Below are positions 7,628 to 18,366 of a stretch of 64,000 bases of DNA, piece by piece. The position numbers and the translations under genes are program-made. Under the pieces are notes generated by a model that was given only the letters and a program-made list of their open reading frames with translations, was not told where the DNA came from and did no database searches. Each line of letters starts with the position of its first letter. Positions within the stretch are counted from its first letter, which is position 1. The DNA comes from Vibrio toranzoniae (GTDB lineage Bacteria; Pseudomonadota; Gammaproteobacteria; Enterobacterales; Vibrionaceae), in NCBI RefSeq assembly GCF_024347655.1, contig NZ_AP025514.1, positions 2,604,001 through 2,668,000 of the forward strand, in the 5' to 3' direction.

Positions 7628-10306
7628 TTATGCGTATTGCGGGTTAGTTTTTTCAGTGTCGATATCGAACTTAGCAATTGCTTCAACAACGACAGATTTC
7701 TCAATATCACCACGTTTAGCCAGTTCAGTTAGAGCTGCAACTACGATGTAGCCAGCGTTAACTTCGAAGTGACGACGTAGGTTTGCACGGCTGTCAGAAC
7801 GGCCGAAACCATCTGTACCAAGTACTTTGTAAGACTCAGTTGGCATGTACGCACGTACTTGCTCAGCGTAGTTCTTCATGTAGTCAGTCACTGCGATTGC
7901 AGGTTCTTTACCAAGAACTGTTGTGATGTACGGTACTTTCTCTTCAGCTTCTGGGTGAAGCATGTTGTCACGCTCTACCGATTGGCCGTCACGAGTAAGT
8001 TCGTTGAACGACGTTACAGAGAATACGTCAGATGCTACGCCGTACTCTTCACTTAGAATTGCACCTGCTTTACGCGCTTCGTTCATGATAGTACCAGAGC
8101 TCATTAGTTGAACTTTGCCCTTAGTCGCTTTATCACCTTGAGGAACGTGAGATTCAAGCTTGTAGATACCCTTACGGATGCCTTCTTCAGCGCCTTCTGG
8201 CATTGCAGGCATTGCGTAGTTCTCGTTCATTACTGTTAGGTAGTAGTAAACGTTCTCTTGCTCAGGACCGTACATGCGACGGATACCGTCTTGCATGATT
8301 ACTGCTAGCTCGTAAGCAAACGTTGGGTCGTAAGAGATACAGTTCGGGATCGTGTTCGCTTGGATGTGCGAGTGACCATCTTCGTGCTGTAGGCCTTCAC
8401 CATTCAGTGTTGTACGACCAGCAGTCGCACCTAGTAGGAAGCCACGAGCTTGTTGGTCACCTGCTAGCCATGCCATGTCACCAATACGTTGGAAACCGAA
8501 CATTGAGTAGTAGATGTAGAACGGGATCATCGGCAGATCGTTTGTGCTGTATGACGTTGCAGCCGCAAGCCATGACGCCATAGAACCTAGCTCGTTGATA
8601 CCTTCTTGAAGAACTTGACCTGATGTCGCTTCTTTGTAGTAAGAAACGATGCCTTTATCTTCAGGTGTGTATTCTTGACCTTGTGGGTTGTAAATACCAA
8701 CCTGACGGAATAGACCTTCCATACCGAATGTACGAGCTTCATCACAGATGATAGGAACAATGTTCTTACCAATATTCTTATCTTTAAGCAGGATGTTTAG
8801 CGTACGTACATAAGCCATAGTGGTAGAGATATCACGCTTCTGCTCACCAAGTAGAGGTGCGAATGCATCTAGCTCCGGAACCTTGAACTCTTGCGTAAAT
8901 TTAGGCAGACGTGCTGGCGTGTAACCTTGTAGAGCTTTACGACGAGCGTGTAGGTATTCGTACTCAGCAGAACCTTCTTCCAGTTTCAGGTAAGGAAGTT
9001 CAGCGACTTTCTCATCAGAAAGAAGCTCTTGTAGGCCTAAACGATCACGTAGGTATTGAACGTGAGTCATGTCCATCTTCTTAACACCGTGAGCGATGTT
9101 TTTACCTTCTGCAGCTTCGCCCATGCCGTAACCTTTAACAGTTTTAGCTAGGATTACAGTTGGCTTACCGTTTGTCTCTTTTGCATTGTTGAATGCAGAG
9201 AACAGTTTAGAAGAATCGTGGCCACCACGTTTCAGTTCGAAGATCTCGTCATCGGTCATGTCTGCAACAAGTGCAGCAGTTTCAGGGTACTTACCAAAGA
9301 AGTGTTCACGTACGTATGCACCATCTTTAGACTTGAACGTTTGGTAGTCACCATCGATAGTTTCGTTCATTAGTTGAAGAAGCTTACCAGTCGTGTCTTT
9401 AGCAAGTAGAGAGTCCCAGTTGCTACCCCAGATAACTTTAACAACGTTCCAACCTGCGCCTTTGAATAGGCCTTCAAGTTCTTGAATGATGCTACCGTTA
9501 CCCATTACAGGGCCATCTAGACGCTGTAGGTTACAGTTGATTAGGAAACATAGATTGTCTAACTTCTCACGCGAAGCGAAAGAGATAGCACCACGTGATT
9601 CTGGCTCATCCATCTCACCGTCACCTAGGAACGCGTATACACGTTGCGCTGAAGTATCTTTCAGGCCACGACCTTCAAGGTACTTAAGGAAGCGCGCTTG
9701 GTAGATAGCAGAAATCGGACCTAGACCCATAGATACAGTAGGGAACTGCCAGAATTCAGGCATCAGTTTAGGGTGCGGGTAAGAAGGGATACCTTTACCA
9801 TCCACTTCTTGACGGAAGTTATCTAGTTGCTCTTCAGTTAGACGACCTTCAACGAATGCACGAGAGTAGATACCTGGAGAGATATGACCTTGGTAGTAAA
9901 CTAGATCGCCACCGTCAGTCTCGTTTGGAGCACGGAAGAAGTGGTTGAAACAAACTTCATAGAACGCTGCTGCTGACTGGTAAGAAGCCATGTGACCACC
10001 AAGGTCTAGGTCTTTCTTAGAAGCACGCAATACGATCATGATTGCGTTCCAGCGAATAATCGAACGAATACGACGCTCAAGAGTTACGTCACCAGGGTAA
10101 GCTGGCTCTTGTGCTGCTGGAATTGTGTTGATGTAGTTTGTGTTGATGCCTGTAGCCATATCAACACCATCTAAACGCGCTTTATCTAGAACTTGTTCTA
10201 GTAAAAACTGTGCACGTTCTACACCTTCTTCACGTACTACTGACTCAAGAGCTTCTAACCAATCTTGAGTTTCCAGAGCATCAACGTCATGCTTCATGTC
10301 AGACAT
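7628..10306 (-). CDS. aceE: Pyruvate dehydrogenase E1 component (homodimeric type)
   Basis: Thiamine-diphosphate enzyme that decarboxylates pyruvate and reductively acetylates the lipoyl arms of AceF. The 892-residue length fits the single-chain, E. coli-type E1 (about 887). The ThDP/Mg-binding signature GDGEMDEPES is near residue 229 and ends at NCNLQ about 30 residues later. The active-site region GHSHIQANTIPNC lies in the middle third. It is the second gene of the pdhR-aceE-aceF cluster, 62 bp from pdhR, so it is expected to be repressed by PdhR when pyruvate is low. The ATG at 10306 follows AAGGATAG; an in-frame ATG three codons in is an alternative. Confidence 0.97.
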   Translation of the reverse strand: MSDMKHDVDALETQDWLEALESVVREEGVERAQFLLEQVLDKARLDGVDMATGINTNYINTIPAAQEPAYPGDVTLERRIRSIIRWNAIMIVLRASKKDLDLGGHMASYQSAAAFYEVCFNHFFRAPNETDGGDLVYYQGHISPGIYSRAFVEGRLTEEQLDNFRQEVDGKGIPSYPHPKLMPEFWQFPTVSMGLGPISAIYQARFLKYLEGRGLKDTSAQRVYAFLGDGEMDEPESRGAISFASREKLDNLCFLINCNLQRLDGPVMGNGSIIQELEGLFKGAGWNVVKVIWGSNWDSLLAKDTTGKLLQLMNETIDGDYQTFKSKDGAYVREHFFGKYPETAALVADMTDDEIFELKRGGHDSSKLFSAFNNAKETNGKPTVILAKTVKGYGMGEAAEGKNIAHGVKKMDMTHVQYLRDRLGLQELLSDEKVAELPYLKLEEGSAEYEYLHARRKALQGYTPARLPKFTQEFKVPELDAFAPLLGEQKRDISTTMAYVRTLNILLKDKNIGKNIVPIICDEARTFGMEGLFRQVGIYNPQGQEYTPEDKGIVSYYKEATSGQVLQEGINELGSMASWLAAATSYSTNDLPMIPFYIYYSMFGFQRIGDMAWLAGDQQARGFLLGATAGRTTLNGEGLQHEDGHSHIQANTIPNCISYDPTFAYELAVIMQDGIRRMYGPEQENVYYYLTVMNENYAMPAMPEGAEEGIRKGIYKLESHVPQGDKATKGKVQLMSSGTIMNEARKAGAILSEEYGVASDVFSVTSFNELTRDGQSVERDNMLHPEAEEKVPYITTVLGKEPAIAVTDYMKNYAEQVRAYMPTESYKVLGTDGFGRSDSRANLRRHFEVNAGYIVVAALTELAKRGDIEKSVVVEAIAKFDIDTEKTNPQYA

Positions 10307-10368
10307 GGCGATCTATCCTTTTTGTTAGTTGGATTCTACTAAACACGTAAACAGCCGAAGTATTACGA

Positions 10369-11130
10369 CTATCTACCCTGTTGAATTCGACGTAGAGAAC
10401 GTTCGCGACGCGATTCTTCCTTCGTCAAATCAAGCAATGTTTCTTCGATGTAAGCTAAATGAGAATGTGACATTTCACGCGCCTGTTCTGGCTGCCCTGA
10501 AACGATCGCATCTACAATGTTAGCTCGATGTATACTCACTTTCTCCACAACGTCTTTACGACGATGCAACAGCTTTAAATTTTCTAAGACGTTTTGTTCG
10601 AGTAACGGAGCCAAGCTACGAACAATGTGCAATAACACTACATTGTGCGCTGCCTCTGTTAAAGCAACAAGAAAAGCCATCACCGCTGCAGATTCGGCTT
10701 CAATATCACCCTTATCTTGCGCACCATGAATTTTTTCTTGGCATGCTTGAATTCGAGTAAAGTCTTCTTCGGTGCCACGCAATGCCGCAAAGTAAGCCGA
10801 AATCCCTTCCATCGCATGACGCGATTCCAACAAGTCTAGTTGGGTTTCAGAATGGGAGGACAACAAATTAAGCAAAGGATCTGAAAAGCTTTTCCAGATA
10901 CTTTCGCTAACAAACGTACCTCCACCTTGACGGCGAGTAAGCAAGCGTTTTGCCTCTAAACGTTGTATCGCTTCTCGGACTGAAGGACGAGACACATCGA
11001 ACTGTTTCGCCAGTTCGCGCTCAGGCGGCAGTTGCTGCCCTGGAGCCAGTGTTCCTTCCACAATCAACCTTTCTAACTCTTGCTCGATAACATCGGAGAG
11101 TTTTGGCTGACGAATCCTTTGATAAGCCAT
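10369..11130 (-). CDS. pdhR: Pyruvate-responsive repressor PdhR (GntR/FadR family)
   Basis: GntR-family regulator: a winged HTH at about residues 10-75 ([19 protein letters not shown]) followed by an all-helical FCD effector domain. In relatives it represses its own operon and aceEF-lpd, and pyruvate releases it. The 253-residue length and position directly ahead of aceE fix the identity. A perfect PdhR operator lies about 30 bp upstream of the start and a near-perfect one about 170 bp upstream, supporting autoregulation. The C-terminus is basic ([13 protein letters not shown]). Confidence 0.95.
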   Translation of the reverse strand: MAYQRIRQPKLSDVIEQELERLIVEGTLAPGQQLPPERELAKQFDVSRPSVREAIQRLEAKRLLTRRQGGGTFVSESIWKSFSDPLLNLLSSHSETQLDLLESRHAMEGISAYFAALRGTEEDFTRIQACQEKIHGAQDKGDIEAESAAVMAFLVALTEAAHNVVLLHIVRSLAPLLEQNVLENLKLLHRRKDVVEKVSIHRANIVDAIVSGQPEQAREMSHSHLAYIEETLLDLTKEESRRERSLRRIQQGR

Positions 11131-11161
11131 AGTTTATTGTTCTTCTTTTTCTTCGCTGACA

Positions 11162-11176
11162 ATTGGTAATACCAAT
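11162..11176. promoter_or_regulatory. PdhR operator (perfect palindrome)
   Basis: ATTGGTAATACCAAT is an exact 6-3-6 palindrome matching the established PdhR consensus ATTGGTNNNACCAAT. It lies 32 bp upstream of the pdhR start codon, where bound repressor would block transcription. Confidence 0.9.
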
Positions 11177-11298
11177 TTTAAGTTGAGCAGAAATTAACAT
11201 AATTAAAACGCCACTGTCCAGCCTAAAGTTGACCTGTATCATAGAATGCAGCATGAATTAACCACGATTTAACAAATGAAATTTAAAACAGCAACCAA

Positions 11299-11313
11299 AT
11301 TGGTCTTACCATT
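11299..11313. promoter_or_regulatory. Second, imperfect PdhR operator
   Basis: ATTGGTCTTACCATT matches 11 of 12 specified positions of the PdhR consensus. It lies 122 bp upstream of the perfect site, so it may serve a second promoter or cooperative repression; that role is inference. Confidence 0.55.
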
Positions 11314-11611
11314 TACAGGAGTAATACTTTTGGGGAGCTTTCGTGCTAGAAAGTTTCAGGATAAAAATGAATTGTTTCAGGAATACTAGCCTAAACTGGT
11401 TAAAAATCGAACCAAGAGCACAATTGAGAGTAAAATACTGTTCATAAATATTAATATCTGAGTGTTTGATAGGCCCGTCACACTCTCAATTTATTGATCC
11501 CCTCTCCTCAACCACTTCCTTTACATAACAACAACAAAAATTCACAAGTGATTATACTAAATGTTGACGACTTAAGGCTCAGTACACACTGAATCCTATT
11601 AAGGTTTAGGC

Positions 11612-12160
11612 CTAAATCTTGAGCTTTCCTTTAAACTTCTGCCAATCGAAAACCAAGCCTGGATCAGTTTTACGAAGGGGCGCGATATATTGGTGTCCAG
11701 TAATTCGCTGGTTAGTAATCGCTGGAAAATTCGACATTAGAGTCTTGGTTAATTGTACTAAAGATTGATATTGCAGCTCGGTGTACGAAACAAAGTCACT
11801 GCCCTCCAATTCAATACCAATAGAGTAATCGTTACACTTTTCACGCCCGGAAAAGCTAGACTGACCAGCATGCCAAGCTCGATCAAGAAACGAAACAAAC
11901 TGCACAACTTCACCGTCACGACGAATTAAACAGTGAGCAGAAACGCCCATCTGGTGAATCACCTTGAAAAACGGATGGGCATTGGGGTTCAGGTTCCCAG
12001 TAAAAAATTGCTCAATATAGGGCCCACCAAACTGACCCGGCGGTAAACTGATGTTGTGAACCACCAGCAGAGAGATGTCCTCACAATCCGGTCTTGAATC
12101 AAAATACGGGGATGGGACATGTCGAGCGTTGTCATACCATCCGTTGGAACTGATCATCAT
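11612..12160 (-). CDS. ampD: 1,6-anhydro-N-acetylmuramyl-L-alanine amidase
   Basis: Cytoplasmic zinc amidase of peptidoglycan recycling; it removes the peptide from anhydro-muropeptides and so keeps AmpR-type beta-lactamase regulators quiet where they exist. The 182 residues carry the Amidase_2 zinc ligands H35 (LVVHN), H156 (ITGHQ) and D166 (KTDPG), plus catalytic E117 (IGIELEG) and K164. There is no signal peptide, as expected. It is divergent from nadC, a common neighbour in gammaproteobacteria. The start is the first of two adjacent ATG codons; either is possible. Confidence 0.95.
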   Translation of the reverse strand: MMISSNGWYDNARHVPSPYFDSRPDCEDISLLVVHNISLPPGQFGGPYIEQFFTGNLNPNAHPFFKVIHQMGVSAHCLIRRDGEVVQFVSFLDRAWHAGQSSFSGREKCNDYSIGIELEGSDFVSYTELQYQSLVQLTKTLMSNFPAITNQRITGHQYIAPLRKTDPGLVFDWQKFKGKLKI

Positions 12161-12214
12161 CTTGGTCTCACTTTCTTTTCCGCTAGCACAATAAGATTGT
12201 GACCTTGCCCATAG

Positions 12215-13186
<972 letters not shown>

Positions 13187-13215
13187 TCTACTTAACTATC
13201 AATATCTTAACTACC

Positions 13216-13246
13216 AAGGCGTGGCTATAGGCGATGCCTTTTTTAT
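13216..13246 (+). terminator. nadC terminator
   Basis: AAGGCGT (13216-13222) pairs with ATGCCTT (13234-13240) with one G-U pair, followed by a T-run. Confidence 0.7.
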
Positions 13247-13283
13247 TGCTTGTCTTGTCAATATATCAAGTGGTTAGTTTAAG

Positions 13284-13307
13284 TTGATCGCATAATTTTG
13301 CGCTCAA
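13284..13307. promoter_or_regulatory. Imperfect palindrome upstream of pilA
   Basis: TTGATCGCA (13284-13292) and TGCGCTCAA (13299-13307) form a 9-6-9 inverted repeat with one mismatch, about 135 bp before the pilA start. It could be an operator or a small hairpin. It does not match the CRP-S order of half sites, so no regulator is assigned. Confidence 0.35.
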
Positions 13308-13442
13308 TATGCAACGTGACACTATAAAACACCAAACCACTCGCGACCACACCTGCACACCATTCCACTTCTCCATTTCGACTTATATTCTCTCCATCAA
13401 CCAGTGCTTGCACTGAAACAAACCAAATAATGGAAGAGAAAA

Positions 13443-13853
13443 ATGAACAACAAAAGAACAAATCAGAAAGGTTTTACCTTAATTGAATTGATGATTGTAG
13501 TGGCTGTAATTGGGGTACTTTCAGCTATTGCTGTACCTCAATATCAAAACTACGTAAAAAAAAGTGCGCTTGGGACGGCATTAGCTTCGGTTACAGCCTA
13601 TAAAACGATCATTGAAGACAATATAGCCTTTGAAAATCAATTCCCTACGATTTCAGCTGCATTTGGTATCGGAACTATCAATGCTACATCTGGAGGGGTT
13701 GATACAACACAGACTGTGGTAGCAGAAATACGAGAAGGTTCTGGAACAGGTACTAAAGTTCAACTGTCCAGAGATAGTGATGGGCTTTGGACTTGTGGCC
13801 ATAGCCAAAGCGATATCAAATTAACGGGTTGTGAATACGATAGTGCTATCTAG
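13443..13853 (+). CDS. pilA: Type IV major pilin (prepilin)
   Basis: Structural subunit of the competence/MSHA-unrelated type IV pilus. The 136-residue prepilin has a short basic leader [10 protein letters not shown] cut before F11, followed by the canonical [20 protein letters not shown] helix with E5 of the mature protein. The globular part is short and ends in a cysteine pair (LWTCGHSQ...LTGCEYD) that would form the C-terminal disulfide loop. pilB begins 3 bp after the stop. Pilins diverge quickly, and the head domain here could not be matched further. In V. cholerae this operon is induced by TfoX on chitin; no clear CRP-S box was found here. AAAAATG with GGAAGAG 5 nt upstream gives the start. 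Confidence 0.93.
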   Translation: MNNKRTNQKGFTLIELMIVVAVIGVLSAIAVPQYQNYVKKSALGTALASVTAYKTIIEDNIAFENQFPTISAAFGIGTINATSGGVDTTQTVVAEIREGSGTGTKVQLSRDSDGLWTCGHSQSDIKLTGCEYDSAI

Positions 13854-13855
13854 AC

Positions 13856-15541
13856 ATGCTCACTAATCTCCCAACCGTTCTACGTCAGGCTAATCTACTT
13901 AGTCTGACTCAAGAACAAGCTGTTGCGGAACATGTGCAAGCTTCAGGTGTTTCTACGCCTGAAGCTTTACTCGTTCTGGATTTATTCAGCGGCTATTCCT
14001 TAGCAAGCAATATCAAAACCATTTTCGGTTTACCGTTAGTACAACTCGCCAATACCAACTACGAAACCTTATGTGAACAGCTAGGGCTTCGTGAGCTGAT
14101 CACCAAGTATTGTGCTATTCCGATTGCCGTTTCTAGTTCTACGCTCACGCTCGCCTCTGCCGACCCGACCGACTTACACGCTGAAGACGATTTCCGATTT
14201 GCTACAGGGTTGCAAATTGAACTCGTCGTCGCTAATTATTCAGAATTAGAAGGCGCGATACGCAAACTGTATGGCCGTTCGATTTTCGGACAAGACTCCA
14301 AGCGAAAAGAGATCACTCAAGATGAACTCGCCAACCTAGTTGAAGTCTCTGACGATGAAATCACGTCAATTGAAGATCTCAGCCAAGATGATTCCCCTGT
14401 GAGCCGTTTTATTAATCAAATATTGGTTGATGCGGTGCGCAAAGGCGCCTCTGATATCCACTTCGAACCTTATGAAGAAAACTACCGAGTTCGCCTGCGT
14501 TGCGATGGCATCCTTGTCGAAATTCAACAGCCCGCTTCTCATTTAAGTCGTCGGTTATCGGCCCGCTTAAAAATTCTCGCTAAGTTGGATATTGCCGAGC
14601 GTCGATTGCCTCAAGACGGCCGCATCAAGTTGCGGTTAAATGATGAGCTCGCGATTGATATGCGTGTATCAACACTGCCAACATTATGGGGCGAAAAGAT
14701 CGTACTGCGTCTGCTAGACAGTAGCGCTGCCAATTTAGATATCGATAAACTCGGCTACAGCGAAGAACAAAAAGCACTCTACCTTAATGCACTGAAACGA
14801 CCGCAAGGGATGATTTTAATGACCGGGCCAACCGGCAGTGGCAAAACAGTCTCTCTTTACACCGGCCTTCGAGTTCTTAACACCACAGAACGCAACATCT
14901 CTACCGCAGAAGATCCGGTCGAAATTAACTTACGTGGTATCAACCAAGTACAAGTCACACCAAAGATCGGCTTTGGATTTGCTGAAGCACTACGATCCTT
15001 TTTACGACAAGACCCAGACATCGTGATGGTCGGAGAGATCCGTGACTTAGAAACGGCAGAGATAGCGATCAAAGCCTCGCAAACAGGCCACTTAGTCCTT
15101 TCAACACTGCATACAAACTCTGCCGCAGAAACCGTCACTCGACTCGCTCACATGGGGATAGAGCCCTTTAACCTTGCTTCATCATTAAGCCTAATTATTG
15201 CTCAGCGACTCGCAAGGCGCTTGTGCAACCATTGCAAAACGGTGGATGATTCACCGGACATATTTCTGCGTCACTCTATTCCCAACAGCCAAACCATTTA
15301 CAAGGCCAACCCACAAGGGTGCAATGAGTGTACTCAAGGGTATTCTGGCCGAGTCGGTATCTACGAAGTGATGCCGTTTACCGACCAACTCAAAAACAGC
15401 CTTATCAACAAGCCTAACGCGCTAACAATTGAAAGCCTTGCTCGTCGGGAAGGCATGCGAACCCTACAAGAATCAGGGCTTGATAAGCTGCTTGAAGGTA
15501 TCACCAGCTATCAAGAACTACAGCGTGTTCTGTACATATAG
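13856..15541 (+). CDS. pilB: Type IV pilus extension ATPase
   Basis: Cytoplasmic hexameric ATPase that powers pilus assembly. Of 561 residues, an N-terminal MshEN/PilB-N domain (about 1-150) precedes the GspE-type motor. The motor has Walker A GPTGSGKT near 323-330, an Asp box and Walker B (DPDIVMVGEIRD) near 380-391, and a His box (GHLVLSTLHTN). A tetracysteine zinc element (CNHC...CNEC, about 457-490) is present, as in true PilB/GspE enzymes and not PilT. It is the second gene of pilABCD, 3 bp after pilA and 15 bp before pilC. Confidence 0.96.
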   Translation: MLTNLPTVLRQANLLSLTQEQAVAEHVQASGVSTPEALLVLDLFSGYSLASNIKTIFGLPLVQLANTNYETLCEQLGLRELITKYCAIPIAVSSSTLTLASADPTDLHAEDDFRFATGLQIELVVANYSELEGAIRKLYGRSIFGQDSKRKEITQDELANLVEVSDDEITSIEDLSQDDSPVSRFINQILVDAVRKGASDIHFEPYEENYRVRLRCDGILVEIQQPASHLSRRLSARLKILAKLDIAERRLPQDGRIKLRLNDELAIDMRVSTLPTLWGEKIVLRLLDSSAANLDIDKLGYSEEQKALYLNALKRPQGMILMTGPTGSGKTVSLYTGLRVLNTTERNISTAEDPVEINLRGINQVQVTPKIGFGFAEALRSFLRQDPDIVMVGEIRDLETAEIAIKASQTGHLVLSTLHTNSAAETVTRLAHMGIEPFNLASSLSLIIAQRLARRLCNHCKTVDDSPDIFLRHSIPNSQTIYKANPQGCNECTQGYSGRVGIYEVMPFTDQLKNSLINKPNALTIESLARREGMRTLQESGLDKLLEGITSYQELQRVLYI

Positions 15542-15556
15542 TCCAATGGAGAACAA

Positions 15557-16786
15557 ATGAGTATTCAGCCCAAACAGTCACAATTAAAAAGCTACCATTG
15601 GAGAGGTATAAATAGCTCAGGTAAGAAAGTGTCTGGCCAAACTTTAGCGTTAACCGAATTGGAAGTACGAGAGAAGCTCAATGAACAGCATATCCAGATA
15701 AAAAAAATCAAAAAGAAAAGTATCTCGGCCATTACACGCTTAACGCATCGCGTCAAAGCAAAAGACATCACTATTTTGACTCGCCAACTTGCCACTATGC
15801 TAACCACTGGTGTGCCCATCGTACAGGCGATTAAATTAGTATCAGATAACCACCGCAAAGCTGAAATGAAATCTATTCTGTCGCATATCTGTAAAGGCAT
15901 CGAAGCCGGCACCCCTATTTCAAGAGCGATGCGTACGGCCAGTAGCCACTTTGATGAGCTCTATACCGACTTAGTCGCAACTGGCGAACTTTCAGGTAAC
16001 CTTGCGCAAGTCTTTGATCGCTTAGCGACATATCGAGAAAAGAGTGAGCAACTCCGCTCAAAAGTCATCAAAGCACTCATTTACCCTGCTATGGTGGTGT
16101 TAGTTGCCTTATCGGTTTCTTACCTAATGCTAACCGTGGTTATTCCAGAATTTGAATCCATGTTTGCAGGCTTTGGCGCTGATCTCCCTTGGTTTACCCA
16201 GCAGGTTTTGCAGTTATCACATTGGATGCAAGCTTATAGTCTGTACGCTTTGATTGCCGTTAGTGTTGTAATGGTTAGTTTTAAATTACTGCGTAAGCGC
16301 TCTTACTCACTCAGATTAACCACCAGCCGACTTAGTTTAAAATTTCCTATACTCGGTACGATTCTATCTAAAGCTTCTATCGCCAAATTCAGTCGAACTC
16401 TTTCTACTAGTTTCAGTTCCGGTATCCCGATCCTGACTAGCCTTAAAACCACGGCAAAAACCGCGGGTAACCTTCATTATGAGGTTGCGATTGGAGAAGT
16501 TCACCGTGAAACGGCCGCAGGTATGCCAATGTATATCGCGATGCGTAATACAGACGTGTTCCCTGAAATGGTGCTACAAATGGTGATGATTGGTGAGGAA
16601 TCGGGAAATTTAGACGACATGCTCAACAAAGTTGCGACTATTTATGAATTTGAAGTCGACAATACCGTTGATAACTTAGGTAAGATTTTGGAACCGCTGA
16701 TCATTGTCTTTCTGGGCACCGTTGTAGGAGGGCTTGTAGTCGCAATGTACTTACCAATCTTTAATCTAATGAGTGTGTTAGGATAG
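15557..16786 (+). CDS. pilC: Type IV pilus inner-membrane platform protein
   Basis: Polytopic platform protein of the GspF/PilC family that couples the PilB motor to pilin insertion. The 409 residues contain two homologous T2SSF repeats (about 75-195 and 275-400) with three hydrophobic segments: near 180-205, 225-245 and the C-terminal [20 protein letters not shown]. Repeat hallmarks such as [14 protein letters not shown] and [15 protein letters not shown] match the family. An ATG at 15557 with GGAG 8 nt upstream is the start. Confidence 0.95.
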   Translation: MSIQPKQSQLKSYHWRGINSSGKKVSGQTLALTELEVREKLNEQHIQIKKIKKKSISAITRLTHRVKAKDITILTRQLATMLTTGVPIVQAIKLVSDNHRKAEMKSILSHICKGIEAGTPISRAMRTASSHFDELYTDLVATGELSGNLAQVFDRLATYREKSEQLRSKVIKALIYPAMVVLVALSVSYLMLTVVIPEFESMFAGFGADLPWFTQQVLQLSHWMQAYSLYALIAVSVVMVSFKLLRKRSYSLRLTTSRLSLKFPILGTILSKASIAKFSRTLSTSFSSGIPILTSLKTTAKTAGNLHYEVAIGEVHRETAAGMPMYIAMRNTDVFPEMVLQMVMIGEESGNLDDMLNKVATIYEFEVDNTVDNLGKILEPLIIVFLGTVVGGLVVAMYLPIFNLMSVLG

Positions 16787-16853
16787 TAAAAGCGACTTAA
16801 CACCCATGAGTAGCAAACTTCGACTCATATAGATCACGTGGTAAAAAGACACT

Positions 16854-17723
16854 ATGGAAGTACTTCACTACTATCCTTGGCTATTCCCTGTATTAGCTTT
16901 CATTTTTAGCCTTCTTATCGGCAGCTTTCTCAACGTTGTAATTCACCGATTACCGATTATGATGGAGCGTGAGTGGCAACAAGAGTGCTCCGAATATTTC
17001 TCTCAATATAAAATTCCAGCACCTGAAGGGGAATTTAATCTTAGCACTCCACGTTCGACTTGCCCGAAATGTGACACCCAATTAAGAGTCATCGACAATA
17101 TCCCCGTTTTGAGCTGGTTGTTCTTGAAGGGCAAGTGCCACAGTTGTGCGAATCCAATCAGTGCTCGCTACCCTTTGGTAGAATTGCTTACAGCCATACT
17201 TTGTACCGTGGTGGCGAGCCACTTTGGTTTTAGTTTCTACGCTATTGCGCTGATCTTTTTCACCTTCGCATTGATTACAGCGACCTTTATCGATCTCGAT
17301 ACTATGCTGCTGCCTGATCAGATCACCTTACCTTTGGTTTGGTCTGGTATTGCATTAGCTCTGTTTAATATCAGCCCAGTATCTCTTCAGGATTCGGTGG
17401 TTGGTGCAATGGCAGGCTACCTAGCTTTATGGTCAGTGTACTGGTTGTTTAAGCTGCTAACTGGCAAAGAAGGAATGGGCTATGGTGACTTTAAATTATT
17501 AGCAGCACTTGGGGCATGGCTTGGGTGGCAGCACCTACCAATGATCATTCTTTTATCATCACTCGTCGGCCTTATTTTTGGATTGATTCAACTGAGGTTA
17601 AAACAACAAGGCATAGATAAAGCTTTCCCCTTTGGACCTTACCTCGCCATTGCTGGTTGGGTAAGCTTGATGTGGGGTAACGACATCATGGATTGGTATT
17701 TCACGTCTGTATTAGGAATTTGA
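16854..17723 (+). CDS. pilD: Prepilin peptidase / N-methyltransferase
   Basis: Inner-membrane aspartyl protease that cleaves PilA-like leaders and N-methylates the new Phe; it also serves type II secretion pseudopilins. The 289-residue protein has the cytoplasmic tetracysteine motif C70/C73 and C95/C98 required for the methylase half. The two catalytic aspartates are D147 ([11 protein letters not shown]) and D212 (GYGDFK). About eight membrane segments are visible. It starts 67 bp after pilC, and coaE follows 2 bp after its stop. Confidence 0.96.
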   Translation: MEVLHYYPWLFPVLAFIFSLLIGSFLNVVIHRLPIMMEREWQQECSEYFSQYKIPAPEGEFNLSTPRSTCPKCDTQLRVIDNIPVLSWLFLKGKCHSCANPISARYPLVELLTAILCTVVASHFGFSFYAIALIFFTFALITATFIDLDTMLLPDQITLPLVWSGIALALFNISPVSLQDSVVGAMAGYLALWSVYWLFKLLTGKEGMGYGDFKLLAALGAWLGWQHLPMIILLSSLVGLIFGLIQLRLKQQGIDKAFPFGPYLAIAGWVSLMWGNDIMDWYFTSVLGI

Positions 17724-17725
17724 TC

Positions 17726-18340
17726 ATGGCAATCATTATCGGATTAAGTGGTGGGATCGCCAGTGGTAAAACCACGGTAGCTAACCTTTTCAATAAACAC
17801 TTTAATATTGATATTGTCGATGCTGATATAGTGGCTCGTGAAGTCGTGGCACCAGGCAGCAAAGGCCTACAACAGATTACTGACCATTTTGGTGAAGCGA
17901 TTTTACTTGAAGATGGGACGCTAAACCGAAGTAAACTACGTGAGCAGATCTTCTCTGATGCAAAAGAAAAGCAATGGCTCAATGATCTTCTTCATCCGAT
18001 GATCCGCAACAAAATTGACAGTGACCTGTCTAAAGTCACCTCTCCTTATGCTTTATTAGTAGCTCCTCTATTGGTTGAAAACCAAATGCAAGGTATGGCC
18101 GACCGCGTATTGATCGTTGATGTGCCTTCCGAAGTGCAAATAGAGCGTACGATGAATCGTGATAATGTTTCTAGGGAACAAGTTGTATCAATTTTAAAAT
18201 CACAGGCTTCAAGAGAACAACGTTTAGCCATTGCCGATGATGTGATTGAAAACCATACTAAAAACCAAGAACTTTTGCCTCAAATCACAGATTTACATCA
18301 AAAGTATCTGGCAATCAGTACAGTAGATGGGTCAGAATAG
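17726..18340 (+). CDS. coaE: Dephospho-CoA kinase
   Basis: Phosphorylates dephospho-CoA at the 3'-hydroxyl, the last step of coenzyme A synthesis. The 204 residues have a P-loop GGIASGKTT (9-17), DADIVAREVV and the lid region RDNVSREQ. I start at the ATG at 17726, two bases after the pilD stop, because the longer in-frame form (from 17693) adds residues before the conserved MAIIIGLSGG. The location after pilD is conserved across gammaproteobacteria. Confidence 0.95.
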   Translation: MAIIIGLSGGIASGKTTVANLFNKHFNIDIVDADIVAREVVAPGSKGLQQITDHFGEAILLEDGTLNRSKLREQIFSDAKEKQWLNDLLHPMIRNKIDSDLSKVTSPYALLVAPLLVENQMQGMADRVLIVDVPSEVQIERTMNRDNVSREQVVSILKSQASREQRLAIADDVIENHTKNQELLPQITDLHQKYLAISTVDGSE

Positions 18341-18366
18341 AACTATGTTGAATGAAGGCTTGCTTG

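Larger units (their letters stand above)
11131..11611. promoter_or_regulatory. Gene-free region between ampD and pdhR
   Basis: A 481-bp stretch with no convincing gene. The pdhR-proximal half carries two PdhR-like operators (separate entries) and must hold the operon promoter. The ampD-proximal half is AT-rich and contains a 10-bp perfect inverted repeat at 11422-11431 / 11482-11491. I saw no clear ampD terminator. Confidence 0.6.

Noticed and set aside
13284..13307. CRP-S (TfoX) site upstream of pilA
   Set aside because: The half-sites are in the reverse order to the TGCGA-N6-TCGCA pattern.
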